Shown here one piece after another: positions 12,901 through 23,645 of a stretch of DNA of 64,000 bases. Where the stretch lies: the NCBI GenBank assembly GCA_963853835.1, contig OY970821.1, positions 53,526,640-53,590,639 on the forward strand. Direction: 5' to 3'. The position numbers and the translations under genes are program-made. How positions within the stretch are numbered: position 1 is the stretch's first letter; each line of letters opens with the position of its first letter. The notes beneath the pieces are model-generated. The model saw only the letters and a list, made by a program, of their open reading frames with translations. It was not told where the DNA came from and did no database searches. The DNA is from Calendula officinalis (lineage: Eukaryota > Streptophyta > Magnoliopsida > Asterales > Asteraceae).

Positions 12901-13755
12901 TCCTTGAACCTTGAACCTTGAGCCTTGAGCCTTTTTCCTTGAGCGTTGAGCCAGGAGCACTGAGAGCGTTGAGCCATGAGCCTTGACCCTTGACCCTTGA
13001 GCCTTAAGCCTTGAGCCTTGAACCTTGACCTTTGACTTTTGACCATTTAGCCATGACCCTTGAGCCTTGAGCCTCGAGCACTGTGAGTCTTGAGCCATGA
13101 GCCTTGACCCTTGACCCTTGACCCTTGACCCTCGAGCCTTAAGCCTTGAGCCTTGAGCCTTGAGCCTTGAGCCTTGAGCCTTGAACCTTGACCTTTGTTT
13201 TGACCCTTGAGACATGACCCTTGAGCCTTGAGCCTTGAGCCTTGAGCCTTGACATTGAGCCTTGAGCCTTGAGCCTTGAGCCTTTAGCCTTGAGCCTTTT
13301 GCCTTGAGCCTTGAGCCTTGAGCCTTGAGCCTTGAGCCTTGAGCCTTGAGCCTTGAGCCTTGAGCCTTGAGCCTTTAGCCTTTAGCCTTGAGCCTTTTGC
13401 CTTGAGCCTTGAGCCTTGAGCCTTGAGCCTTGAGCCTTGAGCCTTGAGCCTTGAGCCTTGAGCCTTGAGCCTTGATCCTTGATCCTTGAGCCTTGAGCCT
13501 TGAGCCTTGACCCTTGAGTGTTGAACCTCGAGCACTGAGAGCCTTGAGCCATGAGCCTTGACCCATGACCCTTGACCCTTGAGCCTTAAGCCTTGAGCCT
13601 TGAGCCGTCACTTGAGCCTTGAGCCTTTTACCTTGAACCTTGAACCTTGAGCCTTGAGCCTTTTAACTTGAGCCTCGAGCTCTGTGATCCTTGAGCCATG
13701 AGCCTTGACCCTTGACCCTTGAGCCTCGAGCCTTAAGCCTTGAGCCTTGAGCCTT
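9938..13755. repeat. 7-bp minisatellite (CCTTGAG)n with higher-order structure
   Basis: About 545 tandem copies of CCTTGAG, with substituted units such as CCTTGAC, CCTTAAG, CCATGAG, CCTCGAG and CCTTTTG. The substituted units are not random. The word CCTTCATATTTGAGCGTT (or a one-base variant) recurs near 10,523, 11,202, 11,357, 11,585, 12,003 and 12,595. CTCGAGCACTG-type words recur near 10,818, 10,952, 13,075 and 13,527, so longer blocks were themselves duplicated. Both edges cut satellite monomers at different phases: the left edge is early in the subrepeat block, the right edge is in the spacer at TTTTAGTATAGC. It is therefore not a simple insertion with target duplication. The minus strand reads as an endless Gly-Ser-Arg-Leu-Lys-Ala-Gln heptad in all three frames while the plus strand is closed by TGA in all three. 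I regard this as a property of a 7-mer and not as coding. Confidence 0.96.
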
Positions 13756-16700
13756 GTTTTAGTATAGCACCTTTTGTCACACAATCTTGGATATCGAAGA
13801 GTTCGGGCCGAAGAGGGATGTTCGGGCCGAGGTTGGAGTTCGGGCCGAGGTCGGAGTTCGGGCCGAGGTTGGAGTTCGGGCCGAGGTTGAAGTTCGGGCC
13901 GAAAATGAAGTTCGGGCCGGGAACAGTGAAGAGTTCGGGCCGAACTTGTTCTTGGCAGTGACGAACGAACCAGCTATTTTGGTTACTCGTGGGCGTGAAA
14001 CGGACACCCGAGCTGAAAGTTATGAATGTTTTAGTATAGCACCTTTTGTCACACAATCTTGGATATTGAAGAGTTCGGGCCGAAGAGGGATGTTCGGGCC
14101 GAAGTAGTGTTCGGGCCGAAGTGGGATGTTCGGGCCGAAGTGGTGTTCGGGCCGAAGTTCGGTGTTCAGGCCGAGGATGATGTTCGGGCCGAGGTTGAAG
14201 TTCGGGCCGAGGTCGGAGTTCGGGCCGAGGTTGAAGTTCGGGCCGAGGTTGAAGTTCGGGCCGAAAATGAAGTTCGGGCCGGGAACAGTGAAGAGTTCGG
14301 GCCGAACTTGTTCTTGGCAATGACGAACGAACTAGCTATTTTGGTTACTCGTGGGCATGAAACGGACACCCGAGCTGAAAGTTATGAATGTTTTAGTATA
14401 GCACCTTTTGTCACACAATCTTAGATATTGAAGAGTTCGGGCCGAAGAGGGATGTTCGGGCCGAAGTGGTGTTCGGGCCGAAGTGGTGTTCGGGCCGAAG
14501 TGGGATGTTCGTGCCGAAGTGGTGTTCGGGCCGAAGTGGTGTTCGAGCCGAAGTTCGGTGTTCGGGCCGACGATGATGTTCGGGCCGAGGTTGGAGATCG
14601 GGCCGAGGTTGGAGTTCGGGCCGAGGTTGAGGTTCGGGCCGAAAATGAAGTTCGGGCCGGGAACAGTGAAGAGTTCGGGCCGAACTTGTTCTTGGCAGTG
14701 TCGAACGAACCAGCTATTTTGGTTACTCGTGGGCGTGAAACGGATACCCGAGCTGAAAGTTATGAATGTTTTAGTATAGCACCTTTTGTCACACAATCTA
14801 TGATATTGAAGAGTTCGGTCCGAAGAGGGATGTTCGGGCCGAAGTGGTGTTCGGGCCGAAGTGGGATGTTCGGGCCGAAGTGGGATGTTCGGGCCGAAGT
14901 GGTGTTCGAGCCGAAGTTCGGTGTTCGGGCCGACGATAATGTTCGGGCCGAGGTTGGAGATCGGGCCGAGGTTGGAGTTCGGGCCGAGGTTGAAGTTCGG
15001 GCCGAGGTTGAGGTTCAGGCCGAAAATGAAGTTCGGGCCGGGAACAGTGAAGAGTTCGGGCCGAACTTGTTCTTGGCAGTGACGAACGAACCAGCTATTT
15101 TGGTTACTCGTGGGCGTGAAACGGATACCCGAGCTGAAAGTTATGAATGTTTTAGTATAGCACCTTTTGTCACACAATCTATGATATTGAAGAGTTCGGG
15201 CCGAAGAGGGATGTTCGGGCCGAAGTGGTGTTCGGGCCGAAGTGGGATGTTCTGGCCGAAGTGGTGTTCGGGCCGAAGTGGTGTTCGGGCCGAAGTTCGG
15301 TGTTCGGGCTGAGGATGATGTTCGGGCCGAGGTTGATGTTCGGGCCGAGGTCGGAGTTCGGGCCGAGGTCGAAGTTCGGGCCGAGGTTGAAGTTCGGGCC
15401 GAAAATGAAGTTCGGGCCGGGAACAGTGAAGAGTTCGGGCCGAACTTGTTCTTGGCAGTGACGAACGAACCAGCTATTTTGGTTACTCGTGGGCGTGAAA
15501 CGTACACCCGAGCTGAAAGTTATGAATGTTTTAGTATAGCACCTTTTGTTACACAATCTTGGATATTGAAGAGTTGGGGCCGAAGAGGGATGTTCGGGCT
15601 GAAGTGGTGTTCGGGCCGAAGTGGGATGTTCGGGCCGAAGTGGTATTCGGGCCAAATTCGGTGTTCGGGCCGAGGATGATGTTCGAGCCGAGGTTGAAGT
15701 TCGGGCCGAGGTCGGAGTTCAGGCCGAGGTTGCAGTTCGGGCTGAGGTTGAAGTTCGGGCCGAAAATGAAGTTCGGGCCGGGAACAGTGAAGAGTTCGGG
15801 CCGAACTTGTTCTTAGCAGTGACGAACGAACCAGCTATTTAGGTTACTCGTGGGCGTGAAACGGACACCCGAGCTGAAAGTTATGAATGTTTTAGTATAG
15901 CACCTTTTGTCACACAATCTTGGATATTAAAGAGTTCGGGCCGAAGAGGGATGTTCGGGCCGAAGTGGTGTTCGGGCCGAAGTGGGATGTTCGGGCCGAA
16001 GTGGTGTTCGGGCCGAAGTTCGGTGTTCGGGCCGAGGATGGAGTTCGGGCCGAGGTTGGAGTTCGGGCCGAGATCGGAGTTCGGGCCGAGGTTGAAGTTC
16101 GGGCCGAGGTTGAAGTTCGGGCCGAAAATGAAGTTCGGTCCGGGAACAGTGAAGAGTTCGGGCCGAACTTGTTCTTGGCAGTGACGAACGAACCAGCTAT
16201 TTTGGTTACTCGTGGGCGTGAAACGGACACCCGAGCTGAAAGTTATGAATGTTTTAGTATAACACCTTTTGCCACACAATCTTGGATATTGAAGAGTTCG
16301 GGCCGAAGAGGGATGTTCGGGCCGAAGTGGTGTTCGGGCCGAAGTGGGATGTTCGGGCCGAAGTGGTGTTCGGGCCGAAGTGGTGTTCGGGCCGAAGTTC
16401 GGTGTTCGGGCCGAGGATGATGTTCGGGCCGAGGTTGAAGTTCGGGCCGAGGTCGGAGTTCGGGTCGAGGTCGAAGTTCGGGCCGAGGTCGAAGTTCGGG
16501 CCGAAAATGAAGTTCGGGCCGGGAACAGTGAAGAGTTCAGGCCGAACTTGTTTTGGCAGTGACGAACGAACCAGCTATTTTGGTTACTCGTGGGCGTGAA
16601 ACGGACACCCGAGCTGAAAGTTATGAATGTTTTAGTCTGGCACCTTTTGTTACACAATCTTGGATATTGAAGAGTTCGGGCCGAAGAGGGATGTTCGGGC

Positions 16701-19700
16701 TGAAGTGGTGTTCGGGCCGAAGTGGTGTTCGGGCCGAAGTGGTGTTCGGGCCGAATTCGGTGTTCGGGCCGAGGATGATGTTCGGGCCGAGGTCGGAGTT
16801 CGGGCTGAGGTTGAAGTTCGGGCCGAGGTTGAAGTTCAGGCCGAAAATGAAGTTCGGGCCGGGAACAGTGGAGATTTCGGGCCGAACTTGTTCTTGGCAG
16901 TGACGAACGAACCAGCTATTTTGGTTACTCGTGGGCGTGAAACGCACACCCGAGCTGAAAGTTATGAATGTTTTAGTCTGGCACCTTTTGTTACACAATC
17001 TTGGATATTGAAGAGTTCGGGGCGAAGAGGGATGTTCGGGCTGAAGTGGTGTTCGGGCCGAAGTGGTGTTCGGGCCGAATTCGGTGTTCGGGCCGAGGAT
17101 GATGTTCGGGCTGAGGTTGAAGTTCGGGCCGAGGTCGGAGTTCGGGCTGAGGTTGAAGTTCGGGCCGAGGTTGAAGTTCGGGCCGAAAATGAAGTTCGGG
17201 CCGGGAACAGTGGAGAGTTCGGGCCGAACTCGTTCTTGGTAGTGACGAACGAACCAGCTATTTTGGTTACTCGTGGGCGTGAAATTGACACCCGAGCTGA
17301 AAGTTATGAATGTTTTAGTATAGCACATTTTGTCACACAATCTTGGATATTAAAGTGTTCGGGCCGAAGAGGAATGTTCGGGCCGAAGTGGTGTTCGGGC
17401 CGAAGTGGGATGTTCGGGCCGAAGTGGTGTTCGGGCCGAAGTTCGGTGTTCGGGCCGAGGATGATGTTCGGGCCGAGGTTGAAGTTCGGGCCGAGGTCGG
17501 AGTTCGGGCCGAGGTCGAAGTTCGGGCCGAGGTTGAAGTTCGGGCCGAAAATGAAGTTCGGGCCGGGAACAGTGAAGAGTTCGGGCCGAACTTGTTCTTG
17601 GCAGTGACGAACGAACCAGCTATTTTGGTTACTCGTGGGCGTGAAACGGACACCCGAGCTGAAAGTTATGAATGTTTTAGTATAGCACCTTTTGTCACAC
17701 AATCTTGGATATTAAAGAGTTCGGGCCGAAGAGGAATGTTCGGGCCGAAATGGTGTTCGGGCCGAAGTGGGATGTTCGGGCCGAAGTGGTGTTCGGGCCG
17801 AAGTTCGGTGTTTGGGCCGAGGATGATGTTCAGGCCGAGGTTGAAGTTCGGGCCGAGGTCGGAGTTCGGGCCGAGGTTGAAGTTCTGGCCGAGGTTGAAG
17901 TTCGGGCCGAAAATGAAGTTCGGGCCGGGAACAGTGAAGAGTTTGGGCCGAACATGTTCTAGGCATTGACGAACGAACCAGCTATTTTGGTTACTCGTGG
18001 GCGTGAAACGGACACCCGAGCTGAAAGTTATGGATGTTTTAGTATAGCACCTTTTGTCATACAATCTTGGATATTGAAGAGTTCGTGCCGAAGAGGGATG
18101 TTCGGGCCGAGGTGGTGTTCGGGCCGAAGTGGGATGTTCGGGCCGAAGTGGTGTTCGGGCCGAAGTGGTGTTCGGGCCGAAGTTCGGTGTTCGGGCCGAG
18201 GTTGAAGTTCGGGCCGAGGTCGGAGTTCGGGCCGAGGTCGGAGTTCGGGCCGAGGTCGAAGTTCGGGCCGAGGTCGAAGTTCGGTCCGAGGTCGAAGTTC
18301 GGGCCGAAAATGAAGTTCGGTCCGGGAACAGTGGAGAGTTCGGGCCGAACTTGTTCTTGGCAGTGACGAACGAACCAGCTATTTTGGTTACTCGTGGGCG
18401 TGAAATGGACACCCGAGCTGAAAGTTATGAATGTTTTAGTATAGCACCTTTTGTCACACAATCTTGGATATTAAAGTGTTCGGGCCGAAGTGGTGTTCGG
18501 GCCGAAGTGGTGTTCGGGCCGAAGTGGGATGTTCGGGCCGAAGTGGTGTTCGGGCCGAAGTGGTGTTCGTGCTGAAGTTCGGTGTTTGGGCCGAGGATGA
18601 TGTTCATGCCGAGGTTGAAGTTCGGGCCGAGGTCGGAGTTCGGGCCGAGGTTGAAGTTCTGGCCGAGGTTGAAGTTCGGGCCGAAAATGAAGTTCGGGCC
18701 GGGAACAGTGAAGAGTTCGGGCCGAAGTGGTGTTCGGGCCGAAGTTCGGTGTTCGGGCCGAGGTTGAAGTTCGGGCCGAGGTCGGAGTTCGGGCCGAGGT
18801 CGAAGTTCGGGCCGAGGTTGAAGTTCGGGCCGAAAATGAAGTTCGGGCCGGGAACAGTGAAGAGTTCGGGCCGAACTTGTTCTTGGCAGTGACGAACGAA
18901 CCAGCTATTTTGGTTACTCGTGGGCGTGAAACGGACACCCGAGCTGAAAGTTATGAATGTTTTAGTATAGCACCTTTTGTCACACAATCTTGGATATTAA
19001 AGAGTTCGGGCCGAAGAGGAATGTTCGGGCCGAAGTGGTGTTCGGGCCGAAGTGGGATGTTTGGGCCGAAGTGGTGTTCGGGCCGAAGTTCGGTGTTCGG
19101 GCCGAGGATGATGTTCGGGCCGAAGTTGAAGTTCGGGCCGAGGTCGGAGTTCGGGCCGAGGTTGAAGTTCTGGCCGAGGTTGAAGTTCGGGCCGAAAATG
19201 AAGTTCGGGCCGGGAACAGTGAAGAGTTCGGGCCGAACTTGTTCTTGGCATTGACGAACGAACCAGCTATTTTGGTTACTCGTGGGCGTGAAACGGACAC
19301 CCGAGCTGAAAGTTATGGATGTTTTAGTATAGCACCTTTTGTCATACAATCTTGGATATTGAAGAGTTCGGGCCGAAGAGGGATGTTCGGGCCGAAGTGG
19401 TGTTCGGGCCGAAGTGGGATGTTCGGGCCGAAGTGGTGTTCGGGCCGAAGTGGTGTTCGGGCCGAAGTTCAGTGTTCGGGCCGAGGATGATGTTCGGGCC
19501 GAGGTTGAAGTTCGGGCCGAGGTCGGAGTTCGGGCCGAGGTTGAAGTTCGGGCCGAGGTTGACGTTCGGGCCGAAAAAGAAGTTCGGGCCGGGAACAGTG
19601 AAGAGTTCGGGCCGAACTTGTTCTTGGCAGTGACGAACGACCAGCTATTTTGGTTACTCGTGGGCGTGAAACGGACACCCGAGCTGAAAGTTATGAATGT

Positions 19701-20061
19701 TTTAGTATAGCACCTTTTGTCACACAATCTTGGATATTAAAGAGTTCGGGCCGAAGAGGAATGTTCGGGCCGAAGTGGTGTTCGGGCCGAAGTGGGATGT
19801 TCGGGCCGAAGAGGTGTTCGGGCCGAAGTGGTGTTCGGGCCGAAGTTCGGTGTTTGGGCCGAGGATGATGTTCAGGCCGAGGTTGAAGTTCGGGCCGAGG
19901 TCGGAGTTCGGGCCGAGGTTGAAGTTCTGGCCGAGGTTGAAGTTCGGGCCGAAAATGAAGTTCGGGCCGGGAGTTCGGGGGGAACTTGTTCTTGGCATTG
20001 ACGAACGACCAACTATTTTGGTTACTCGTGGGCGTGAAACGGACACCCGAGCTGAAAGTTA

Positions 20062-21853
20062 TTAATGTTTTACTATAGCACCTTTTGTCACACAATCTTG
20101 GATATTGAAGAGTTCGGGCCGAAGAGGGATGTTCGGGCCGAATTGGTGTTCGGGCCGAAGTGGGATGTTCGGGCCGAAGTGGTGTTCGGGCCGAAGTTCG
20201 GTGTTCGGGCCGAGGATGGAGTTCGGGCCGAGGTTGGAGTTCGGGCCGAGGTCGGAGTTCGGGCCGAGGTTGAAGTTCGGGCCGAGGTTGAAGTTCGGGC
20301 CGAAAATGAAGTTCGGTCCGGGAACAGTGAAGAGTTCGGGCCGAACTTGTTCTTGGCAGTGACGAACGAACCAGCTATTTTGGTTACTCGTGGGCGTGAA
20401 ACGGACACCCGAGCTGAAAGTTATGAATGTTTTAGTATAACACCTTTTGTCACACAATCTTGGATATTGAAGAGTTCGGGCCGAAGAGGGATGTTCGGGC
20501 CGAAGTGGTGTTCGGGCCGAAGTGGGATGTTCGGGCCGAAGTGGTGTTCGGGCCGAAGTGGTATTCGGGCCGAAGTTCGGTGTTCAGGCCGAGGATGATG
20601 TTCGGGCCGAGGTTGAAGTTCGGGCCGAGGTCGGAGTTCGGGCCGAGGTCGAAGTTCGGGCCGAGGTCGAAGTTCGGGCCGAAAATGAAGTTCGGGCCGG
20701 GAACAGTGAAGAGTTCAGGCCGAACTTGTTTTGGCAGTGACGAACGAACCATCTATTTTGGTTACTCGTGGGCGTGAAACGGACACCCGAGCTGAAAGTT
20801 ATGAATGTTTTAGTCTAGCACCTTTTGTTACACAATCTTGGATATTGAAGAGTTCGGGCCGAAGAGGGATGTTCTGGCTGAAGTGGTGTTCGGGCCGAAG
20901 TGGTGTTCTGGCCGAATTCGGTGTTCGGGCCGAGGATGATGTTCGGGCCGAGGTTGAAGTTCAGGCCGAGGTCGGAGTTCGGGCCGATGTTGAAGTTCGG
21001 GCCGAGGTTGAAGTTCGGGCCGAAAATGAAGTTTGGGCCGGGAACAGTGGAGAGTTCAGGCCGAACGTGTTCTTGGCAGTGACGAACGAACCAGCTATTT
21101 TGGTTACTCGTGGGCGTGAAACGGACACCCGAGCTGAAAGTTATGAATGTTTTAGTATAGCACCTTTTGTCATACAATCTTGGATATTGAAGAGTTCGGG
21201 CCGAAGAGGGATGTCCGGGCCGAAGTGGTGTTCGGGCCGAAGTGGTGTTCGGGCCGAAGTGGTGTTCGGGCCGAAGTTCGGTGTTCGGGCCGAGGATGAT
21301 GTTCGGGCCGAGGTTGAAGTTCGGGCCGAGGTCGGAGTTCGGGCCGAAGTCGAAGTTCGGGCCGAGGTTGAATTTCGGGCCGAAAATGAAGTTCGGGCCG
21401 GGAACAGTGAAGAGTTTGGGCCGAACTTGTTCTTGGCAGTGACGAACGAGCCAGCTATTTTGGTTACTCGTGGGCGTGAAACGGACACCCGAGCTGAAAG
21501 TTATGAATGTTTTAGTATAGCACCTTTTGTCACACAATCTTGGATATTAAAGAGTTCGGGCCGAAGAGGAATGTTCGGGCCGAAGTGGTGTTCGGGCCGA
21601 AGTGGGATGTTCGGGCCGAAGTGGTGTTCGGGCCGAAGTTCGGTGTTTGGGCCGAGGATGATGTTCAGGCCGAGGTTGAAGTTCGGGCCGAGGTCAGAGT
21701 TCGGGCCGAGGTTGAAGTTCTGGCCGAGGTTGAAGTTCGGGCCGAAAATGAAGTTCGGGCCGGGAGTTCGGGGGAACTTGTTCTTGGCATTGACGAACGA
21801 CCAGCTATTTTGGTTACTCGTGGGCGTGAAACGGACACCCGAGCTGAAAGTTA
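20062..21853 (+). repeat. Higher-order satellite repeat, 1,792 bp, copy 1
   Basis: Five consecutive monomers forming a unit repeated immediately downstream with the same spacing for every internal landmark. Landmarks include the AATTGGTGTTCGG variant, the TTCTGGCTGAAG variant, the GATGTCCGGG variant and the CCGGGAGTTCGGGG variant. The two copies differ at only a few positions; for example, a 379-codon open window within them shows three amino-acid differences. Confidence 0.9.
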
Positions 21854-23645
21854 TTAATGTTTTACTATAGCACCTTTTGTCACACAATCTTGGATATTGA
21901 AGAGTTCGGGCCGAAGAGGGATGTTCGGGCCGAATTGGTGTTCGGGCCGAAGTGGGATGTTCGGGCCGAAGTGGTGTTCGGGCCGAAGTTCGGTGTTCGG
22001 GCCGAGGATGGAGTTCGGGCCGAGGTTGGAGTTCGGGCCGAGGTCGGAGTTCGGGCCGAGGTTGAAGTTCGGGCCGAGGTTGAAGTTCGGGCCGAAAATG
22101 AAGTTCGGTCCGGGAACAGTGAAGAGTTCGGGCCGAACTTGTTCTTGGCAGTGACGAACGAACCAGCTATTTTGGTTACTCGTGGGCGTGAAACGGACAC
22201 CCGAGCTGAAAGTTATGAATGTTTTAGTATAACACCTTTTGTCACACAATCTTGGATATTGAAGAGTTCGGGCCGAAGAGGGATGTTCGGGCCGAAGTGG
22301 TGTTCGGGCCGAAGTGGGATGTTCGGGCCGAAGTGGTGTTCGGGCCGAAGTGGTGTTCGGGCCGAAGTTCGGTGTTCAGGCCGAGGATGATGTTCGGGCC
22401 GAGGTTGAAGTTCGGGCCGAGGTCGGAGTTCGGGCCGAGGTCGAAGTTCGGGCCGAGGTCGAAGTTCGGGCCGAAAATGAAGTTCGGGCCGGGAACAGTG
22501 AAGAGTTCAGGCCGAACTTGTTTTGGCAGTGACGAACGAACCAGCTATTTTGGTTACTCGTGGGCGTGAAACGGACACCCGAGCTGAAAGTTATGAATGT
22601 TTTAGTCTAGCACCTTTTGTTACACAATCTTGGATATTGAAGAGTTCGGGCCGAAGAGGGATGTTCTGGCTGAAGTGGTGTTCGGGCCGAAGTGGTGTTC
22701 TGGCCGAATTCGGTGTTCGGGCCGAGGATGATGTTCGGGCCGAGGTTGAAGTTCAGGCCGAGGTCGGAGTTCGGGCCGATGTTGAAGTTCGGGCCGAGGT
22801 TGAAGTTCGGGCCGAAAATGAAGTTTGGGCCGGGAACAGTGGAGAGTTCGGGCCGAACGTGTTCTTGGCAGTGACGAACGAACCAGCTATTTTGGTTACT
22901 CGTGGGCGTGAAACGGACACCCGAGCTGAAAGTTATGAATGTTTTAGTATAGCACCTTTTGTCATACAATCTTGGATATTGAAGAGTTCGGGCCGAAGAG
23001 GGATGTCCGGGCCGAAGTGGTGTTCGGGCCGAAGTGGTGTTCGGGCCGAAGTGGTGTTCGGGCCGAAGTTCGGTGTTCGGGCCGAGGATGATGTTCGGGC
23101 CGAGGTTGAAGTTCGGGCCGAGGTCGGAGTTCGGGCCGAAGTCGAAGTTCGGGCCGAGGTTGAATTTCGGGCCGAAAATGAAGTTCGGGCCGGGAACAGT
23201 GAAGAGTTTGGGCCGAACTTGTTCTTGGCAGTGACGAACGAGCCAGCTATTTTGGTTACTCGTGGGCGTGAAACGGACACCCGAGCTGAAAGTTATGAAT
23301 GTTTTAGTATAGCACCTTTTGTCACACAATCTTGGATATTAAAGAGTTCGGGCCGAAGAGGAATGTTCGGGCCGAAGTGGTGTTCGGGCCGAAGTGGGAT
23401 GTTCGGGCCGAAGTGGTGTTCGGGCCGAAGTTCGGTGTTTGGGCCGAGGATGATGTTCAGGCCGAGGTTGAAGTTCGGGCCGAGGTCGGAGTTCGGGCCG
23501 AGGTTGAAGTTCTGGCCGAGGTTGAAGTTCGGGCCGAAAATGAAGTTCGGGCCGGGAGTTCGGGGGAACTTGTTCTTGGCATTGACGAACGACCAGCTAT
23601 TTTGGTTACTCGTGGGCGTGAAACGGACACCCGAGCTGAAAGTTA
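21854..23645 (+). repeat. Higher-order satellite repeat, 1,792 bp, copy 2
   Basis: Near-identical to the preceding 1,792 bp. The first monomers of a third copy continue from 23,646 to about 24,700. There the order changes: the TTCTGGCTGAAG variant is replaced by TTCGGGCTGAAG and the following monomers differ. The local pattern is therefore two full copies plus a partial third. Confidence 0.9.

Noticed and set aside
10435..13611. Minus-strand 'KAQGSRL' repeat proteins up to ~217 codons
   Set aside because: All three frames give the same heptad because the DNA unit is 7 bp. No gene structure or non-repeat domain.
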